From positions 1 to 13,865 of the forward strand of contig JAEPNS010000015.1 of the NCBI GenBank assembly GCA_017643325.1: a stretch of DNA of 13,865 nucleotides. Reading direction: 5' to 3'. A program made the translations under genes and the position numbers. This document shows positions 1-6,584 of this stretch, in pieces. The notes beneath the pieces are model-generated. The model was not told the DNA's origin and made no database searches. It saw only the letters and a program-made list of their open reading frames with translations. Each line of letters starts with the position of its first letter. The first letter of the stretch is position 1. The stretch is from Alphaproteobacteria bacterium (GTDB taxonomy: Bacteria; Pseudomonadota; Alphaproteobacteria; UBA6615).

Positions 1-1388
1 CACTCATCATGATGGTCTCGACCTACGCGGCGGGCCTCTACGGAGGGTCCTTCACCGCGATCCTGCTGCGCGCGCCGGGCACGTCGGCCTCGGCGGCCAC
101 CTCGATCGAGGGCTTCGAGATGACCAAGCGGGGCAAGGCCATCCAGGCCATCCGCATGGCCACCTTCGCCTCGGTCATGGGCGGCCTGATCAGCGGCCTG
201 GTGATGGTCTTCCTGTCGCCCCCGCTCGCCAAGGTCTCGCTCCTGTTCGGCCCGGCCGAGTATTTTCTCGTCGCCATCCTCGGTCTCACCGCCATCGCCG
301 CGGTGTCCTTCGGCGCGCTGCTGCGCGGGCTGGCGGCCGGCATGCTCGGGCTGTTCATCGCCACCATCGGCGTCGACAACATGACCGCCTACCCGCGCTT
401 CGTGTACGAGCAGACCGGCCTGCTGTCGGGCGTCGGCATCCTGCCGACGGTGATCGGACTGTTCGCCTTCGCCCAGGCCCTGACCCTGTGCGAGGGCAGC
501 CCGCAGTCGAACATCTCGGGCAGGTCGAAGCTGAGCTGGAACATCTGGCCGCGGGTCAGCGAGATCATCCACTGCCGCTGGTCGCTCGTGCGCGGCTGGG
601 TCACCGGGCTGGTGATGGGCATCATCCCGGCCGCCGGCGGCAGCGTCGCGCAGTGGATCGCCTACTCCTGGGAGATCCAGCGCGGCAAGCCCGGGGACCA
701 GTTCGGCAAGGGCGAGATCAAGGCCGTCGCCGCCACCGAGGCGTCGAACAACGGCGTCACCGGGACATCGCTGATCCCGATGTTCGTGCTCGGGATTCCC
801 GGCGGCATTTCCGCCGCGGTCATCCTCGGCGCGCTGATGATCCACGGTCTGCAGCCGGGCGAGACCCTGTTCCGCAAGACCCCGGAGATCATCTACACGG
901 TGATGTGGGGCTTCGTGCTCGCGAACCTGCTGATGGGCGGCGTCGCCGGCCTGATGGCGCGCACGCTGGCCTACTGCACCCTCGTCCCCCGCGGCGTGCT
1001 GGCGCCGGTGATCATGATCTTCTGCGTGGTCGGCACCTACACGGCCAGCGGAAACCCCTACGACGTCGGGATCATGATGGCCTTCGGCGTGATCGGCTAC
1101 TTCGCCCAGAAGTACAATTTCACCCCGGCCGGCATCCTGCTCGGCGTCATCCTCGGACCGATCGCCGAACAGGGCTTCCGGAACATGATGACGATCACCG
1201 ACGGCAACGTGATCCCGTTCCTCGCCGGCCGCCCCGTCTCGATCATCATCATCGTGATGATCGTCGGCGCGCTGTACTTCGCGCTGCGGCCCAAGAAATG
1301 GGAGACGACGGAGAAGGAAATGTCCGGAAAGCCCGACACCGACTTCGCCGAGCGGCATGACGAGTTCGCCGAGGTCAAGGACGACTAG
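1..1388 (+). CDS. tctA: Tripartite tricarboxylate transporter permease TctA family (5' end outside window)
   Basis: Large membrane subunit of a tripartite tricarboxylate transporter (TTT). In this family it works with a small membrane subunit (TctB) and a periplasmic binding protein (TctC) to import carboxylates by a cation gradient. The frame is open to the left window edge; the ATG codons at 9 and 12 lie inside the conserved N-terminal region, since the following YAAGLYGGSFTAILLRAPG corresponds to the family's YYGAQYGGSTTAIL region some 60 residues from the usual start. So roughly 50-60 codons are missing. About ten hydrophobic segments are visible. Family hallmarks seen are the glycine-rich GIIPAAGGSVAQW stretch and EASNNGVTGTSLIPMFVLG followed by IPGG. 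The protein ends in a charged tail of about 30 residues after RPKKW. TctB and TctC would lie upstream if present. The substrate cannot be predicted from the sequence. Confidence 0.93.
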   Translation, partial: LIMMVSTYAAGLYGGSFTAILLRAPGTSASAATSIEGFEMTKRGKAIQAIRMATFASVMGGLISGLVMVFLSPPLAKVSLLFGPAEYFLVAILGLTAIAAVSFGALLRGLAAGMLGLFIATIGVDNMTAYPRFVYEQTGLLSGVGILPTVIGLFAFAQALTLCEGSPQSNISGRSKLSWNIWPRVSEIIHCRWSLVRGWVTGLVMGIIPAAGGSVAQWIAYSWEIQRGKPGDQFGKGEIKAVAATEASNNGVTGTSLIPMFVLGIPGGISAAVILGALMIHGLQPGETLFRKTPEIIYTVMWGFVLANLLMGGVAGLMARTLAYCTLVPRGVLAPVIMIFCVVGTYTASGNPYDVGIMMAFGVIGYFAQKYNFTPAGILLGVILGPIAEQGFRNMMTITDGNVIPFLAGRPVSIIIIVMIVGALYFALRPKKWETTEKEMSGKPDTDFAERHDEFAEVKDD

Positions 1389-1394
1389 TACCGG

Positions 1395-1417
1395 CGGGGG
1401 CGGGCCCACCGCCCCCG
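1395..1417 (+). terminator. GC-rich hairpin after tctA, possible transcript end
   Basis: Nine-base-pair perfect stem (CGGGGGCGG at 1395-1403 with CCGCCCCCG at 1409-1417) around a 5-nt loop, starting 7 nt after the tctA stop. It has no T-run behind it, so it is not a canonical intrinsic terminator. It may stabilise the 3' end or attenuate read-through into the LVIVD gene 44 nt further on. Confidence 0.4.
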
Positions 1418-1460
1418 GCCGGCCACCCCGTTAACATGTGAGTTCGATAGGAAAAGCATC

Positions 1461-2672
1461 ATGGCTGAACATGAAATAAAGAACATGACCCTGCTGGCGC
1501 AGGACAACCTGGTCGGCTTCGGCGGCATGGGCGAGGGCATGTCCATGCAGATCGCGTCCGACGGCCGGCGGATCATGTGGCTGGCGCACGAATCCGCGCC
1601 GAAGAACTTCACCGGCGTCGACGTCACCGACCCGCGCAAGCCCAAGGTCATCGTCCAGACCGACCTGCCGGTGATGGAGATGAGGTCGAACTCGCTGGAG
1701 GTGACCGGCGACATCATGGCCGTCGCCTACCAGACGCCCGGCGTGGACATGGAGAAGGTCGGCGTCGAGCTGTTCGACCTCTCGAACCCGGAGGACCCGA
1801 AGTCGATCTCCTTCTTCGACTGCTCGGGCCCGCATTCGCGCGGCGTCCACCAGCTCTGGTTCGCGGACGGCGAATATGTCCACTGCGCGGCGGGCTCCGA
1901 CGACTTCGTCCCGACCAACCCCAAGGACGACCAGTTCTACCGCTGCATCGACGTCCGCAACCCGTCCAAGCCGGAGGAGGTCGGGCGCTGGTGGTATCCG
2001 GGCACCCGCGAGGGCGACAACGCGGCCCCGCCGCCCCGCCATCCGGAGTTCGATTCCGGCTTCCGCGCGCACAACACGAACGTGTACCCGCAGCGGCCCG
2101 ACCGCATGTACATGGGCTATCTCGACGGCGGCACGTTCATCATGGACATCTCCGACAAGTCGAGCCCGCAGGTGATCGGCGAGTGGAACCCGCACCCGCC
2201 CTATCCCGGCTTCGCGCACACGGTTCTGCCGCTGTTCTCCAAGGACATCCTGATCGTCACCGACGAGAGCATCCGCGACGACGCCATGGACTGGCCGAAG
2301 CTCGCCTGGGTCGTCGATGCGCGCAAGGAAGACAACCTGGTGCCGATCGCCACGCTGCCGATGCCGCCGCTCGAGGACTTCCGCAACCGCGGCGGGCGCT
2401 TCGGGGCGCACAACCTGCATGAAAACCGCCCCGGGCCGGCCTTCCAGTCCGACGACCTCATCTTCGGGACGTTCTTCAACGGCGGCGTGCGGGTGTTCGA
2501 CGTCAAGGACCCGCTGCAGCCGAAGGAGGTCGCCTACTTCGTGCCGCCCAAGCCGGACAACTCACCGGTCGCGACCGCGCAGATCAACGACGTGTATGTG
2601 GACGAAAACCGGATCGTCTACTGCGTCGACCGTCACGCGGGCGGGCTTTACTGCCTGTCGCTGGACATCTGA
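1461..2672 (+). CDS. LVIVD-repeat beta-propeller protein, cytosolic
   Basis: A 403-residue protein built from LVIVD-type repeats, which fold into beta-propeller blades. Repeat cores of the form V-x-DxxxPxxP are seen near residues 53-63 (VDVTDPRKPKV), 103-114 (ELFDLSNPEDPK), 163-173 (IDVRNPSKPEEV), 228-238 (MDISDKSSPQV) and 345-357 (VFDVKDPLQPKEV). There is no signal peptide or membrane segment, so it should act in the cytoplasm. Histidines recur at similar places in successive blades: H43, H130 (GVHQLW), H204 (RAHN), H253 (FAHTV) and H317 (GAHN). The start is ATG 1461, with a modest ribosome site (AGGAAAAG) 5 nt upstream of it; the preceding ATG at 1435 is followed directly by a stop. The gene lies 72 nt after tctA and may be co-transcribed with it. 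Its 3' end overlaps the end of the opposite gene by 25 nt. The family is mostly uncharacterised; the biochemical role is unknown. Confidence 0.9.
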   Translation: MAEHEIKNMTLLAQDNLVGFGGMGEGMSMQIASDGRRIMWLAHESAPKNFTGVDVTDPRKPKVIVQTDLPVMEMRSNSLEVTGDIMAVAYQTPGVDMEKVGVELFDLSNPEDPKSISFFDCSGPHSRGVHQLWFADGEYVHCAAGSDDFVPTNPKDDQFYRCIDVRNPSKPEEVGRWWYPGTREGDNAAPPPRHPEFDSGFRAHNTNVYPQRPDRMYMGYLDGGTFIMDISDKSSPQVIGEWNPHPPYPGFAHTVLPLFSKDILIVTDESIRDDAMDWPKLAWVVDARKEDNLVPIATLPMPPLEDFRNRGGRFGAHNLHENRPGPAFQSDDLIFGTFFNGGVRVFDVKDPLQPKEVAYFVPPKPDNSPVATAQINDVYVDENRIVYCVDRHAGGLYCLSLDI

Positions 2673-3211
2673 TCGCGCAGCGCGCCGAGGCCGGCGAGGG
2701 GGCGCCGCACGAACGGATGGTGCGGTGCGCCGGCCCCGGACAGGTAGTCGAGGAGCCGCGGATCGATCCGGTCCGCGGTTTCCTTTTCGGGGCGGACCGG
2801 GAACGGCCCGTCATCGAGCCAGAACAGGATCGCCGCCTCGACCCGGTCTCCGTCCACCTCGCAACTGGCCGCGACAAAGGGCCGGTAGGCCGCGTAGCAC
2901 CAGGTGCGGTGCGCGTTTTCGGACTCGTCCATGCCTGCCGGAACGGCGAGCCGGTCCCGCGCGGCATCCGCCCGTTCGACGATCGCGGCAAAATACGCGT
3001 TCATCCAGCGCCGCGCGGCGACGTCGAACACCGGGAGCAGGCTGACGTGCAGCTCGCGCAGGAAGTTCAGGCATTCGTCCGGCACCGCGACGGCCTCCGG
3101 AGAGGGCGGCTTGAACAGCGGATAGTCGCCGTCGCCGAGGCGCGCGGCGCGGCCGGGCAGGACGTCGGTCCGGTGCCTTCCGGCATGTGAAATGGTGACC
3201 GGTGCGCTCAT
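2648..3211 (-). CDS. Hypothetical protein, 187 aa, divergent from the substrate-binding protein
   Basis: I do not recognise this family. The predicted protein is soluble, acidic and without a signal peptide or transmembrane segment. It begins MSAPVTISHAGRHRTDVLPG and has a central helical part rich in aromatic residues (RRWMNAYFAAIV, HRTWCYAAYRPFVAAS), followed by a VEAAILFWLDDGPFP strand-like segment. The start could be GTG 3214 or ATG 3211; ATG is preferred, and neither has a clear Shine-Dalgarno site. Coding status rests on the long open frame, on there being no better gene in the space, and on a plausible amino-acid composition. An opposing frame (2717-3190, plus) has the arginine/glycine-rich look of a shadow. 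The stop lies inside the last codons of the convergent LVIVD gene. The gene diverges from the NMT1-like gene across 89 nt, so shared regulation is possible. Confidence 0.7.
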   Translation of the reverse strand: MSAPVTISHAGRHRTDVLPGRAARLGDGDYPLFKPPSPEAVAVPDECLNFLRELHVSLLPVFDVAARRWMNAYFAAIVERADAARDRLAVPAGMDESENAHRTWCYAAYRPFVAASCEVDGDRVEAAILFWLDDGPFPVRPEKETADRIDPRLLDYLSGAGAPHHPFVRRPLAGLGALRDQMSSDRQ

Positions 3212-3230
3212 CACGATCTACAAACGGCCC

Positions 3231-3256
3231 TCGACGACAAGAATCGATCCCGTCGA
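3231..3256. promoter_or_regulatory. Inverted repeat in the divergent gap
   Basis: TCGACG (3231-3236) and CGTCGA (3251-3256) form a perfect 6-bp inverted repeat with a 14-nt spacer, in the 89-nt gap between the divergent hypothetical gene and the substrate-binding protein gene. A regulator site is possible. Six-base arms in high-GC DNA arise readily by chance, so support is weak. Confidence 0.2.
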
Positions 3257-3300
3257 ATATGGCCCCTGAGAAAGGCCGCGCCAAGCGGAGGAACACCGAT

Positions 3301-4227
3301 ATGCGAAAACTGACCATCAACGTCTTCCCCGGGGCCATCAACGTGCCCCTCTGGGCCGGGATGCAGCAGGGCTTCTTCGCCGACCGCGGCCTCGAGATGG
3401 ACGTCGTCTACACGCCGAATTCCGTGGAGCAGCTCACCGGGCTGGCCGCCGGCAAGTTCGATATCGCCCTGACGGCCATCGACAACATCATCGCCTACAA
3501 GGAAAAACAGGGTGAGGTGCCCGCCGAGGGCGACACCGATTTCTTCGCCTTCATGGGCTGCGACGACGCCTTCCTGCGCTTCGTGGTGCAGAAGGACATC
3601 CGGAGCTTCGAGGACCTGCGCGGCAAGATCCTGACCGTGGATGCCCTGACGACGGGCTTCGCGTTCGTCCTTCGGCGGATGCTCGCGATCAACGGCATCT
3701 CCGAGGACGAGATCGAGTGGATGTCGACCGGCGGCGTGCTGCAGCGCTGGCAGGAGATGATGGAACACCCCGAACAGAAGGGTACGCTGCAGGTCACGCC
3801 GTTCGAGATCATGGGCGCGGGCAAGGGCCACCATGTGCTCGCCCGCGCGGCGGACGTGCTCGATTCCTACCAGGGGATCGTCGGCGGCACGCGGGTCGCG
3901 TGGGCCGAGGAGAACGCCGACGATCTTGTCGGCTTCATCGCCGGCTGGCTCCAGTCTGTGAACTGGGTCTACGAGCCGTCGAACCGGGGCACGGCCGCCG
4001 GCATCATCCTCGAACACATGCCGCAGATGCCCCAGCCGGTGGCCGAAGGCGCCATCGCGATCTTCTTCGACGAGGCGAACGGCATGCGCCGCGACGGCGC
4101 GTTCGACATACGCGGCATCGAGACCGTGCTCGACCTGCGCCGCGAGTTCGGCCCCGCGCCGGACGACCTGCACGGGCCGGAGCACTATATCGACACGCGC
4201 TACCTGGAGATGGCGCAGGGGCGGTAA
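3301..4227 (+). CDS. NMT1/THI5-like ABC-type substrate-binding protein without signal peptide
   Basis: A 308-residue protein of the NMT1/THI5-like periplasmic-binding-protein fold, the class that binds thiamine precursors, taurine, nitrate or aromatic sulfonates for ABC import. The hallmark N-terminus is present: a first strand (MRKLTINVFPG), then PLWAGMQQGFFADRGLEMDV, then the VEQLTGLAAGKFDIALTAIDN segment, all within the first 62 residues. A second-lobe hinge follows around residues 98-115 (DIRSFEDLRGKILTVDALTTG). The start is ATG 3301 because GGAGGAA (3287-3293) sits 7 nt upstream; starts at 3202 or 3259 would only add an arginine-rich stretch that does not resemble a signal peptide. The absence of any export signal is odd for a binding protein, and no permease or ATPase gene is adjacent. 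It may be a cytosolic ligand-binding or enzyme-like relative. The ligand is unknown. Confidence 0.85.
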   Translation: MRKLTINVFPGAINVPLWAGMQQGFFADRGLEMDVVYTPNSVEQLTGLAAGKFDIALTAIDNIIAYKEKQGEVPAEGDTDFFAFMGCDDAFLRFVVQKDIRSFEDLRGKILTVDALTTGFAFVLRRMLAINGISEDEIEWMSTGGVLQRWQEMMEHPEQKGTLQVTPFEIMGAGKGHHVLARAADVLDSYQGIVGGTRVAWAEENADDLVGFIAGWLQSVNWVYEPSNRGTAAGIILEHMPQMPQPVAEGAIAIFFDEANGMRRDGAFDIRGIETVLDLRREFGPAPDDLHGPEHYIDTRYLEMAQGR

Positions 4228-4240
4228 CGGCGCGAACCAA

Positions 4241-4316
4241 GCATCCTTCGAGACGTTGACTGCGTCGACTCCTCAGGATGAGGATTGGGATAAACCAACG
4301 CCCTCATCCTGAGGAG
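4241..4316. repeat. REP-like palindromic element (alphaproteobacterial type), right part degenerate
   Basis: Fifteen-base perfect inverted repeat: CTCCTCAGGATGAGG at 4269-4283 and CCTCATCCTGAGGAG at 4302-4316, separated by 18 nt. It is preceded by CATCCTTCGAGAC (4241-4253), the outer arm that in many alphaproteobacterial intergenic palindromes pairs with GTCTCGAAGGATG. Here the matching outer right arm is missing: the sequence after 4316 reads GCGCGAAGGGCAAG. It lies 14 nt after the stop of the NMT1-like gene, where it could fold in the transcript and act as a terminator or mRNA stabiliser. The A/T-richer segment begins just behind it. Confidence 0.75.
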
Positions 4317-4413
4317 GCGCGAAGGGCAAGCGGCTGTATTATTCACAGTCCAATCAAGCCGCGAACGCCCAAGCAGCACGCGAGGGAATTCAATACCTGG
4401 AGACGCAGGCGAA

Positions 4414-4710
4414 ATGACTAGTCCCCACTGGGAAAAATTCGAAAGCCTTGGTGAAGCAAAAGTCCGCGAAAACCTCGCCCACAACCGCTACGGCGAGGAC
4501 CGCAAGCGTGCCGCCGAGGGCTGGCTCGACCAACTTGCCAGTGCACGCGGTGACGAGTTCAGCCGGGAGCAAATTGATATCGCTCGCGAAGCCGCGGCAT
4601 CAGCACGACGCGCCGCCGACGAGGCCAAGACGGCAAACACAATCGCCAAAATCGCACTCGCAATCGCTGCAATATCTGCAATTGCCGCCACTGTTTCCAT
4701 AGCCGCGTGA
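4414..4710 (+). CDS. Small coiled-coil protein with C-terminal membrane anchor
   Basis: A 98-residue protein with a charged N-terminal domain (HWEKFESLGEAKVRENLAHN), a long alanine- and charge-rich helix with coiled-coil character at about residues 45-75, and one hydrophobic C-terminal segment (about 76-97, alanine/isoleucine rich) ending almost at the last residue. The N-terminal SLGExxVRxxL pattern is one I have seen in short uncharacterised single-pass proteins of Proteobacteria, but I know of no assigned function. A tail-anchored or C-in inner-membrane topology is likely. GGAG at 4399-4402 lies 11 nt before the ATG and is a poor but usable ribosome site. It is followed after 57 nt by the HEPN-like gene on the same strand, so the two are probably co-transcribed. 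Base composition is richer in A/T than that of the flanking genes. Confidence 0.75.
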   Translation: MTSPHWEKFESLGEAKVRENLAHNRYGEDRKRAAEGWLDQLASARGDEFSREQIDIAREAAASARRAADEAKTANTIAKIALAIAAISAIAATVSIAA

Positions 4711-4767
4711 GTATCTCGTTGCGGCGTTTTTCTTCGCCTTTCGCATCAGGAACCACGGAACCTCCGA

Positions 4768-5379
4768 ATGGCCGGCCAGCCCGATAAATTGGATTTCAGA
4801 TCCGACACTTTTCGCCCCTACGCCACAGCGATAGGCGAGATGGCCCTCGCGTGGAACGATTTGCACGAAACCCTCAAGGGCCTCTTCTGGGCTTCATCAG
4901 GCATACCCAACGGAATAATCGCATATTCGATTTGGTATTCGAGCAAATCCGACCGGGCACAACGCGACATGCTTCGTGCTCTCGCCGCCACAAAAGCGCT
5001 CGGCAACGCCATTCCACACAACATCAAGCCCGAGATTATCTGGCTCGTGGGCCAGGTCGATAAACTTGAAGACTTTCGCAATGACGTTCTGCACTCGCCC
5101 TTCCTGATATCAGACGGCGAGACCGTTTCACCGTCTTGGCAGTCCGGCCACCGGCGCGCGAAGAAACTCGCAGACAAAAATCTCTTGAAAGAAATAGACT
5201 GGTTCTACGATGCGTCCCTTGTAATTCGTGACTACGCTTGGGAATTAGACCGCGCTATTCGTGTGCACCCCGAACCATTGCCTAAGAGACCAAAACTTCG
5301 AAATCGTGGGGAAACTAGTGGCAGGAAATCCCGCCGCCCAAACTCTCCAACAGAACGCTCTCGCACACATCAACGATAG
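4768..5379 (+). CDS. HEPN-like protein with RNxxxH motif (putative RNase), hypothetical
   Basis: A 203-residue, mainly helical soluble protein. Residues 104-109 read RNDVLH, exactly the R-N-x-x-x-H active-site signature of HEPN nucleases. It follows a helix (PEIIWLVGQVDKLEDF) as in HEPN folds, and an earlier helix carries the AWNDLHETLKGLF segment (29-40). HEPN domains are known as metal-independent RNases in toxin-antitoxin, abortive-infection and CRISPR effectors; that this one cuts RNA is inference. After residue 170 the protein turns into a basic, proline- and arginine-rich tail that is probably disordered. No transmembrane segment or nucleotidyltransferase domain is visible. The start at ATG 4768 has GGAA 7 nt upstream. 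It lies directly downstream of the small membrane protein. Third-position A/T is frequent compared with the chromosomal genes around it, which suggests transfer. Confidence 0.78.
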   Translation: MAGQPDKLDFRSDTFRPYATAIGEMALAWNDLHETLKGLFWASSGIPNGIIAYSIWYSSKSDRAQRDMLRALAATKALGNAIPHNIKPEIIWLVGQVDKLEDFRNDVLHSPFLISDGETVSPSWQSGHRRAKKLADKNLLKEIDWFYDASLVIRDYAWELDRAIRVHPEPLPKRPKLRNRGETSGRKSRRPNSPTERSRTHQR

Positions 5380-5544
5380 CGGGCGTTACCTCGACCTCTG
5401 AAAACCCCGACCTGTCGCGCGTTGCTGTATTTGGGTCGCTCATTTTGGTACGTCAGCCAGATAGTTCCAAAAAAACCTATAGGTCTGCGATTTGGATCAA
5501 AGCTCGCTTACTCGAAGAGAGATAGCGAGTAGAAATCTGCCAAG

Positions 5545-5757
5545 CTATCGGCTACGACCATCGAGAGCATAGTCGCGCACTAATTTCTTCATCTGACGTT
5601 GCAGGTCTCTCAATTGCGTGACCGAGTCCGTGTCACCGAAAGACGTCGCTGCCTCAATCAGCACCTCAATTTCCTCGCACTTTTGTTTCATTGCTTCGAT
5701 ATGGCTACGCTGCATGGTGGGAATATCAGGCCGCCTAGTCAAAGGACTGGCTCCCAC
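5545..5757 (-). CDS. Small coiled-coil hypothetical protein overlapping the zinc-ribbon gene
   Basis: A 70-residue charged, helical frame whose centre (IEAMKQKCEEIEVLIEAA and LRDLQRQMKKLVRDYAL) looks like two amphipathic helices forming a hairpin or coiled coil. The longest version starts at GTG 5757, inside the last codons of the zinc-ribbon gene (23-nt overlap), which would suit translational coupling. ATG 5715, giving 56 residues, is an alternative. No clear Shine-Dalgarno site is visible for either. The function is not recognised. Coding is supported by the reasonable composition, the coding direction shared with its upstream neighbour and the lack of any rival frame, but a short non-coding frame cannot be excluded. 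Confidence 0.45.
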   Translation of the reverse strand: MGASPLTRRPDIPTMQRSHIEAMKQKCEEIEVLIEAATSFGDTDSVTQLRDLQRQMKKLVRDYALDGRSR

Positions 5758-6028
5758 TTAGATCAACTATAAAGCGAAAATTTTTCTTCGCCCTTGGTCT
5801 TTCATTGAAAGTGAGATTCTTACTGCCTTTTGTCGCTTTTTTCAAAACATCGCTCATTCGCTGCGCAATCGCTTCTTCTGTGAATTCAGCAATCTCTTTC
5901 TCAATAACTTCGAGCCGGTCTTGAGTCCCACACTTGGGGCAAGAAAATATGTCCTGGGGGCTTGCATTTTCGGGCCCTTCGATCGGGATTCTGCATTTTG
6001 CACATAGCGCTTGATACGGATCGGACAT
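5735..6028 (-). CDS. Small zinc-ribbon hypothetical protein
   Basis: A 97-residue protein with four cysteines arranged C9-x2-C12 and C30-x2-C33 (LCAKCRIP ... FSCPKCGT), a classic zinc ribbon, followed by a charged helical region (about 37-75) and a basic end with a RFIVDL strand-like segment. A well-placed ribosome site (GGAG on the minus strand, 6035-6038) sits 6 nt before the ATG, which supports the start. Short proteins of this design (MSDPY..CAKC..PIEGP) occur as hypotheticals in Alphaproteobacteria; no function is known to me. A nucleic-acid or protein contact role is usual for such ribbons, but that is inference. It lies upstream of, and overlaps, the small coiled-coil frame, and both run toward the convergent HEPN-like gene. 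A/T-richer than the surrounding chromosomal genes. Confidence 0.75.
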   Translation of the reverse strand: MSDPYQALCAKCRIPIEGPENASPQDIFSCPKCGTQDRLEVIEKEIAEFTEEAIAQRMSDVLKKATKGSKNLTFNERPRAKKNFRFIVDLSGSQSFD

Positions 6029-6130
6029 CTCTAGCTCCGTCGTTGAAGGCGATGCGCGTGCACCGTTGCATATTCAAATCGGAGGCTGCATCGCAGAATA
6101 ATTACAGTATGTATCCGAACAAATTTTACG

Positions 6131-6148
6131 CCGACTTCAGTGAGTCGG
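6131..6148 (-). terminator. Weak hairpin downstream of the DoxX-like gene
   Basis: CCGACT (6131-6136) pairs with AGTCGG (6143-6148) around a 6-nt loop in the 173-nt gap between the zinc-ribbon start and the end of the minus-strand DoxX-like gene. Read on the minus strand it is followed by CGTAAAATTTG, not a true T-run. It could end the monooxygenase/DoxX transcript. Nothing else is recognisable in this gap. Confidence 0.25.
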
Positions 6149-6201
6149 TCGCAAGAACGCAGTCTAGGCGTCGCAAAAAGGCATCGATTACACGAATGCA
6201 G

Positions 6202-6579
6202 CTAGTGCGAGATCAGCAGCAGGAGCGCGCCGATCACCGCGATGTTCGAGAACACGAACGACAGGTGCAGGTGACGGCGCAGCGGGTCGTCCATCGTCCA
6301 GAAGCGGTGGAAGATCGCGCTTGCGAGAATCGTGAACAGGATCAGGATCGCCGCCCCGATGTCGGTGTGCCAGTCGATCGCGACCATCACACCGCCGACG
6401 GCCTGCAGCGCGAAGCCCGCCCACAGCGTCGCGTAGGGCATCGGGATGTTCATCGCCGCCATCCGGTCGGCGTGCTGCTTCACCTTGGTCGTCGCGTTGA
6501 TCGCGAGCGTGCCCAGGAAGAGCGTCGCGACCATCAACTGGCCGACAATCTCGAGCGTCGTGTGGCCTTCGTAGAACAT
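6202..6579 (-). CDS. DoxX-like small integral membrane protein
   Basis: A 125-residue protein with four hydrophobic helices (about residues 8-27, 47-66, 72-90 and 105-123), the size and topology of the DoxX family. The last segment, LSFVFSNIAVIGALLLL, matches the family's conserved C-terminal FFxNxxxxGGLLLL pattern. DoxX relatives include a subunit of thiosulfate:quinone oxidoreductase and redox-linked membrane proteins; the exact role here is unknown. The start was set to ATG 6579: a longer upstream extension would only add an arginine/proline-rich stretch overlapping the monooxygenase gene in another frame. It begins 5 nt after the stop of the monooxygenase gene, so the two form an operon, and an electron-transfer or membrane-protection link to that enzyme is possible but unproven. 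Confidence 0.88.
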   Translation of the reverse strand: MFYEGHTTLEIVGQLMVATLFLGTLAINATTKVKQHADRMAAMNIPMPYATLWAGFALQAVGGVMVAIDWHTDIGAAILILFTILASAIFHRFWTMDDPLRRHLHLSFVFSNIAVIGALLLLISH

Positions 6580-6584
6580 GGCGC

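Noticed and set aside
1431..2420. Long minus-strand open frame opposite the LVIVD gene (329 aa)
   Set aside because: Arg/Val/His/Asp-rich composition typical of an antisense shadow in high-GC DNA; the plus-strand frame has clear repeats.
3211..4185. Minus-strand open frame opposite the NMT1-like gene (324 aa)
   Set aside because: Antisense shadow with His/Arg/Val/Asp bias; the plus frame has a ribosome site and family motifs.
5300..5400. Possible frameshift in the tail of the HEPN-like gene
   Set aside because: The +1 frame gives a protein-like tail, but the basic Pro/Arg-rich tail in the original frame is plausible as a disordered end, so no frameshift is claimed.
5500..5545. CTCGCT/AGCGAG inverted repeat near the end of the 70-aa frame as a terminator
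   Set aside because: Only 6-bp arms with a 16-nt loop and no T-run; not distinguishable from chance.
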